Virus record (IMG/VR): IMGVR_UViG_3300031825_000043
Coordinates: 1 to 39,447 of that record
Length of the DNA stretch: 39,447 bases
Strand: one strand, 5' to 3'
From: a virus
Part shown: piece by piece, positions 36,715-39,447 of the stretch
Layout of the letters: each line of letters starts with the position of its first letter
Numbering within the stretch: position 1 is the first letter of the stretch
Notes under the pieces: model-generated
The model's database searches: none
Told to the model about the DNA's origin: nothing
What the model saw: the letters and a program-made list of their open reading frames with translations, nothing else
Program-made: the position numbers and the translations under genes

Positions 36715-38012
36715 ACACTCCCCCACAGGACCCGGCCGCCGAACAGGCTGTCCTCGGTGCCATGCTGCAGTCCCGCAACGTGCTGCACGACGTGCTGGCC
36801 ATGCTCCGCGGGTCCGACTACTACAAGCCCGCCCACGAGGCCGTCCACGACGCCATCGCCGCCCTGGCCGCCCGCCAGCAGCCGGTGGACGCCATCACCG
36901 TGTCCGCCGAGCTGGGCCGCCGCGGTGTCCTCGAGCGCATCGGCGGGGCACCGTACCTGCACACCCTGATGCAGGCGTGCCCGACGCCGCTGTCTGCGAC
37001 GTACTACGCCGAACAGGTGCTGGACAAGGCGCTGCGCCGCCGCATGATCGACGCCTCCCAGCGGGTGGCCCGTAACGCGGAGGTGGCCGACGACGCCACC
37101 CAGGCCGCGGAGGATGCGCAACAGTGGATCGCTGAGGCCGCCTCACAGGCCCGCACCACCGAGGGTGGCGCGTCGGTCGGTGACGCCCTGGATACGGCCA
37201 TCGACTGGCTGGAGGCCCCGCCCATCGGGGCAGACACCCCGTGGGTGGACGTGAACGAGAAAACCAACGGCCTGCTGGCCGGGCAGATGGTGACCGTTGC
37301 CGCCCGCCCGGGTCACGGCAAGTCACTGGCCCTCAAGGACGTGGCCCTGTTCACCGCCATGCAGGGCAAGCCGGCGCACGTCGCCACCCTCGAAATGTCA
37401 CGCAACGAGTACGTGGCCCGGATCATCGCCGGCATGGGACGCATCGACCTGTCCCGGATGCTGCGCCGCCAACTGTCCGAGGGCGATTGGGCCAAGGTCG
37501 CTGACGCATCCGCCCGGTTGCGGGACCTGCCGCTGTATCTGGACGACCGGGCCGACCAGTCCATGGCACAGATCAGGGCCGCCGCGAGACAGACCGCCCG
37601 CCGGTACGGCAAACCGCTGGGCCTCATCGGCATTGACTACGCGCAGTTGGTGCGGCCGGCCGACCGCCGGGACGTGCGCGAGCAGGAGGTGGCGCAGATC
37701 AGCCGGGACACCAAGCTGATGGCGAAGGAACACGAGTGCCCGGTGTTCCTGCTGGCGCAGCTGAACCGGGGCAACACCCAGCGTTCCGACCACACCCCGC
37801 TGGTCTCGGACCTGCGCGAGTCAGGGTCGCTCGAGCAGGACTCTGATCAGGTGTGGTTGCTGCACCGCCCGGACCAGTACGGCGGGGAACCATCGTCGGA
37901 CCGGTTGGGTGAGGTGGACTTGATCGTGGGCAAGAACCGGAACGGCCCGGCGCCGGTGACCATCCCGCTGGCGTTCCAAGGCCACTACGGGCGCATTGTG
38001 TCGCTGGCCTGA
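36711..38012 (+). CDS. dnaB: Replicative DNA helicase (DnaB-like)
   Basis: 433 residues from GTG (GTGA overlap). N-terminal helical domain (AAEQAVLGAMLQSRNVLHDV). RecA-like motor after about 180 with Walker A ARPGHGKS (198-205), TLEMSRNEYVARII, Walker B LIGIDYAQL (Asp309) and LAQLNRGN, plus SDLRESGSLEQDSDQVW and the arginine-finger region. It unwinds the phage fork. The family motif G-M-G-K-S/T has His at the second place, a common phage variant. Confidence 0.92.
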   Translation: MNTPPQDPAAEQAVLGAMLQSRNVLHDVLAMLRGSDYYKPAHEAVHDAIAALAARQQPVDAITVSAELGRRGVLERIGGAPYLHTLMQACPTPLSATYYAEQVLDKALRRRMIDASQRVARNAEVADDATQAAEDAQQWIAEAASQARTTEGGASVGDALDTAIDWLEAPPIGADTPWVDVNEKTNGLLAGQMVTVAARPGHGKSLALKDVALFTAMQGKPAHVATLEMSRNEYVARIIAGMGRIDLSRMLRRQLSEGDWAKVADASARLRDLPLYLDDRADQSMAQIRAAARQTARRYGKPLGLIGIDYAQLVRPADRRDVREQEVAQISRDTKLMAKEHECPVFLLAQLNRGNTQRSDHTPLVSDLRESGSLEQDSDQVWLLHRPDQYGGEPSSDRLGEVDLIVGKNRNGPAPVTIPLAFQGHYGRIVSLA

Positions 38013-38023
38013 TCGCGTACCGC

Positions 38024-38053
38024 TTGCGCAGTGCGTGCGTAGTGCTGTACTGT
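38024..38053 (+). promoter_or_regulatory. Repeat promoter of the methyltransferase pair
   Basis: -35 TTGCGC (38024-38029), 18 bp spacer, -10 TACTGT (38048-38053), leaderless ATG at 38061. Units TGCGCAGTG (38025) and TGCGTAGTG (38036) are 11 bp apart. Gives the methyltransferase transcription independent of the early operon, for example in the lysogen. Confidence 0.75.
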
Positions 38054-38060
38054 TTCGCAC

Positions 38061-38234
38061 ATGGAGACCGAGACCAGCACCATTACCGCCACCGATGGCC
38101 GACAGGCCACCGCCCCCGCCGCGTTCGCTGCGAAGTGGGACCAGAGCATCGTGGACTCACTCGTCATGCAGGCCCACCGCGGTGGTGTGGCCGACAGGGC
38201 AACCTGCGCAGTCGTGGGTGTGGCGGCCCTGTGA
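38061..38234 (+). CDS. 57-residue leaderless protein (METET start)
   Basis: ATG lies 7 bases after the -10, so the mRNA would be leaderless. METETSTITATDGRQATAP, then FAAKWDQSIVDSLVMQAHRG. Its stop overlaps the GTG of the methyltransferase (GTGA), so the two are translationally coupled. It may be a small regulator or partner of the methyltransferase; no family known. Confidence 0.6.
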   Translation: METETSTITATDGRQATAPAAFAAKWDQSIVDSLVMQAHRGGVADRATCAVVGVAAL

Positions 38235-39447
38235 GCCGCCTCATCGCGGACGACCTGTTCGCAGGTGCAGGCGGGTGGGACGTGGCGGCCGACTGGCTGG
38301 ACATTCACGCCCGTGGTGTGGAGAACATGCCCGCGGCCCGCGCCACCCGTGACGCGGCCGGTCTGACCACCGCGCATGACGACGTGTGGACCTACAAGCC
38401 GCGATACACCGGCCGTGACCTGCAGGCGTCGGGCCTGATCGCCTCACCGCCGTGCCAGACGTTCAGCAGTGCAGGCAAGGGGTCGGGCCGCAAGGCGCTG
38501 GACGACGTGCTCACCGTGCTGCCGCAGGTGAAGGGCATGACCCTGGCCGAGCTGCGCACCGCCGGGGAGGTGTTCGGCGACGACCGCACCGCACTGGTGC
38601 TGACCCCGCTGTGGTTCGCGCTGCATCACCCGTACCGGTGGCTGGCGTGGGAGCAGGTGCCCACGGTGCTGCCGGTGTGGGAGGCGTGCGCTGTGGTGCT
38701 GCGGGAAGCTGGTTTCAGCGTGTGGACCGGCTACCTGCACGCCGAACAGTACGGGGTGCCGCAGACCCGCAAGCGGGCGTTCCTGATCGCCTCCCGCGAC
38801 CTCGAGGTGTCCCCGCCGACCCCGACACACTCGCGCTACTACTCGCGTAGCCCGGAGAAGTTGGACCCGGGTGTGGCCAAGTGGGTCTCCATGGCCGAGG
38901 CGCTGGGATGGGCAGAGGACACTCGGGTGGTTTCCAACTACGGCAGTGGCGGCGACCCGGCAAACCGTGGCGTCAGGACGGCCGACCAGCCCGCCGCGAC
39001 CGTGACCAGCAAGGTGGACCGCAACGTGGTGCTGCGCGGCAGCAACAACGCGCACGCCGCCATCCGGCACATGGACCACCCCGCCCCGACCATGCTGTTC
39101 GGTCACTGCTCAAATGACGTGCGTTGGTACCCCGAAGGGACGACGCAGCGCGGGGTGGCTGAGACGGCCGCAGGCCGTGACCCCGAGTCGCGCCGCGTCA
39201 CGGTCACTGAGGCCGGCATCCTGCAGAGCTTCCCGGCTACCCACCCGTGGCAAGGCACGCAGTCCAAGCGATACCTGCAGGCGGGCAACGCGGTGCCGCC
39301 GCTGCTGGCGATGGCCGCACTGTGCGCCGCCCTCGGTGAGCCCTACGTGCCGCCCGCCATGTACGCCGCCGCGGACGCTGAGCAGCCCGCGCTGGATGGC
39401 CTGTGCCAGTCCCCATCAGGTGTGACTGGCCCGGTTCACCGCCCGGT
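38231..39447 (+). CDS. DNA cytosine-C5 methyltransferase, main part (continues at 128-215)
   Basis: Starts at GTG 38231. Conserved C5-methyltransferase motifs in order: I DLFAGAGGW (residues 8-16, SAM binding), IV ASPPCQTFSSAGKG with catalytic Cys75, a motif VI-like WEQVP (Gln where ENV is usual), VIII QTRKRAFLIA (from 178), IX RRVTVTEAGILQSFP (from 321) and X GNAVPP (352). The region between VIII and IX would recognise the target. Total length over the junction is 434 residues. No partner restriction gene is adjacent; an orphan phage enzyme that protects its DNA or alters expression is likely. The specificity cannot be read. Confidence 0.92.
   Translation, partial: MSRLIADDLFAGAGGWDVAADWLDIHARGVENMPAARATRDAAGLTTAHDDVWTYKPRYTGRDLQASGLIASPPCQTFSSAGKGSGRKALDDVLTVLPQVKGMTLAELRTAGEVFGDDRTALVLTPLWFALHHPYRWLAWEQVPTVLPVWEACAVVLREAGFSVWTGYLHAEQYGVPQTRKRAFLIASRDLEVSPPTPTHSRYYSRSPEKLDPGVAKWVSMAEALGWAEDTRVVSNYGSGGDPANRGVRTADQPAATVTSKVDRNVVLRGSNNAHAAIRHMDHPAPTMLFGHCSNDVRWYPEGTTQRGVAETAAGRDPESRRVTVTEAGILQSFPATHPWQGTQSKRYLQAGNAVPPLLAMAALCAALGEPYVPPAMYAAADAEQPALDGLCQSPSGVTGPVHRP
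39321..39447 (+). repeat. Terminal direct repeat, right copy (assembly overlap)
   Basis: Identical to bases 1-127. One of the two copies should be removed to give a 39,320 bp circle; the methyltransferase frame is continuous across the join. Confidence 0.9.

Overview
The window is a complete temperate siphophage genome, about two-thirds G+C by eye, that most likely infects an actinobacterium. The actinobacterial signs are a WhiB-type regulator, an actinobacterial mobile-element protein, frequent GTG starts, leaderless genes and high G+C. The host genus cannot be named from the sequence. Positions 1-127 are identical to 39321-39447. This is the mark of a circular molecule cut open by a de Bruijn assembler, so the true length would be 39,320 bp. 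A DNA cytosine methyltransferase gene runs across the junction (38231-39447, then 128-215).

Layout, left to right: the end of the replication and early operon (methylase end, SSB, zinc-finger proteins, HNH nuclease, HTH proteins; 1-2672); a promoter followed by about 350 bp of strongly structured, poorly coding DNA (2673-3055); a metabolic operon (DUF6378-like, MazG-like and small proteins; 3056-4637); a lone reverse-strand PH-like gene (4606-4911); a GDPD-like protein, a tRNA-Met(CAT) and an HTH-metallophosphoesterase (5018-7740); a reverse two-gene cassette (7786-8348); terminase, portal and MuF (8460-13098); a reverse four-gene cassette (13095-14050); scaffold, capsid, head-tail connectors, tail tube, frameshifted chaperones and tape measure (14266-21536); distal tail, baseplate and fibre proteins (21540-25988); a reverse gene for a secreted four-cysteine protein (25982-26302); lysis genes (26461-27685); a bidirectional terminator (27692-27728); then the lysogeny module on the reverse strand (tyrosine integrase, two-helix membrane protein, HTH repressor; 27744-29725). 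It diverges from the early operon (29930 onward), which holds a RuvC-like resolvase, WhiB-like protein, ERF annealing protein, replication initiator with a candidate internal origin, DnaB helicase and the methylase, closing the circle.

The strongest unexplained signal is a family of at least eight promoters that share a -35 of TTGCGN, a 17-18 bp spacer and a -10 of TANNNT. Most carry direct repeats of TGCGTAGTG phased at 11 bp over the -35 and spacer. They drive the early operon, three reverse-strand accessory cassettes, the structural operon, the post-WhiB early genes, the methylase pair and the structured 2.7 kb region. Four perfectly phased copies lie upstream of the integrase. Four of the promoters place the start codon 6-7 nt after the -10, which implies leaderless mRNAs, and three of those begin ATGGAGACC. 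This looks like one phage-wide regulon.
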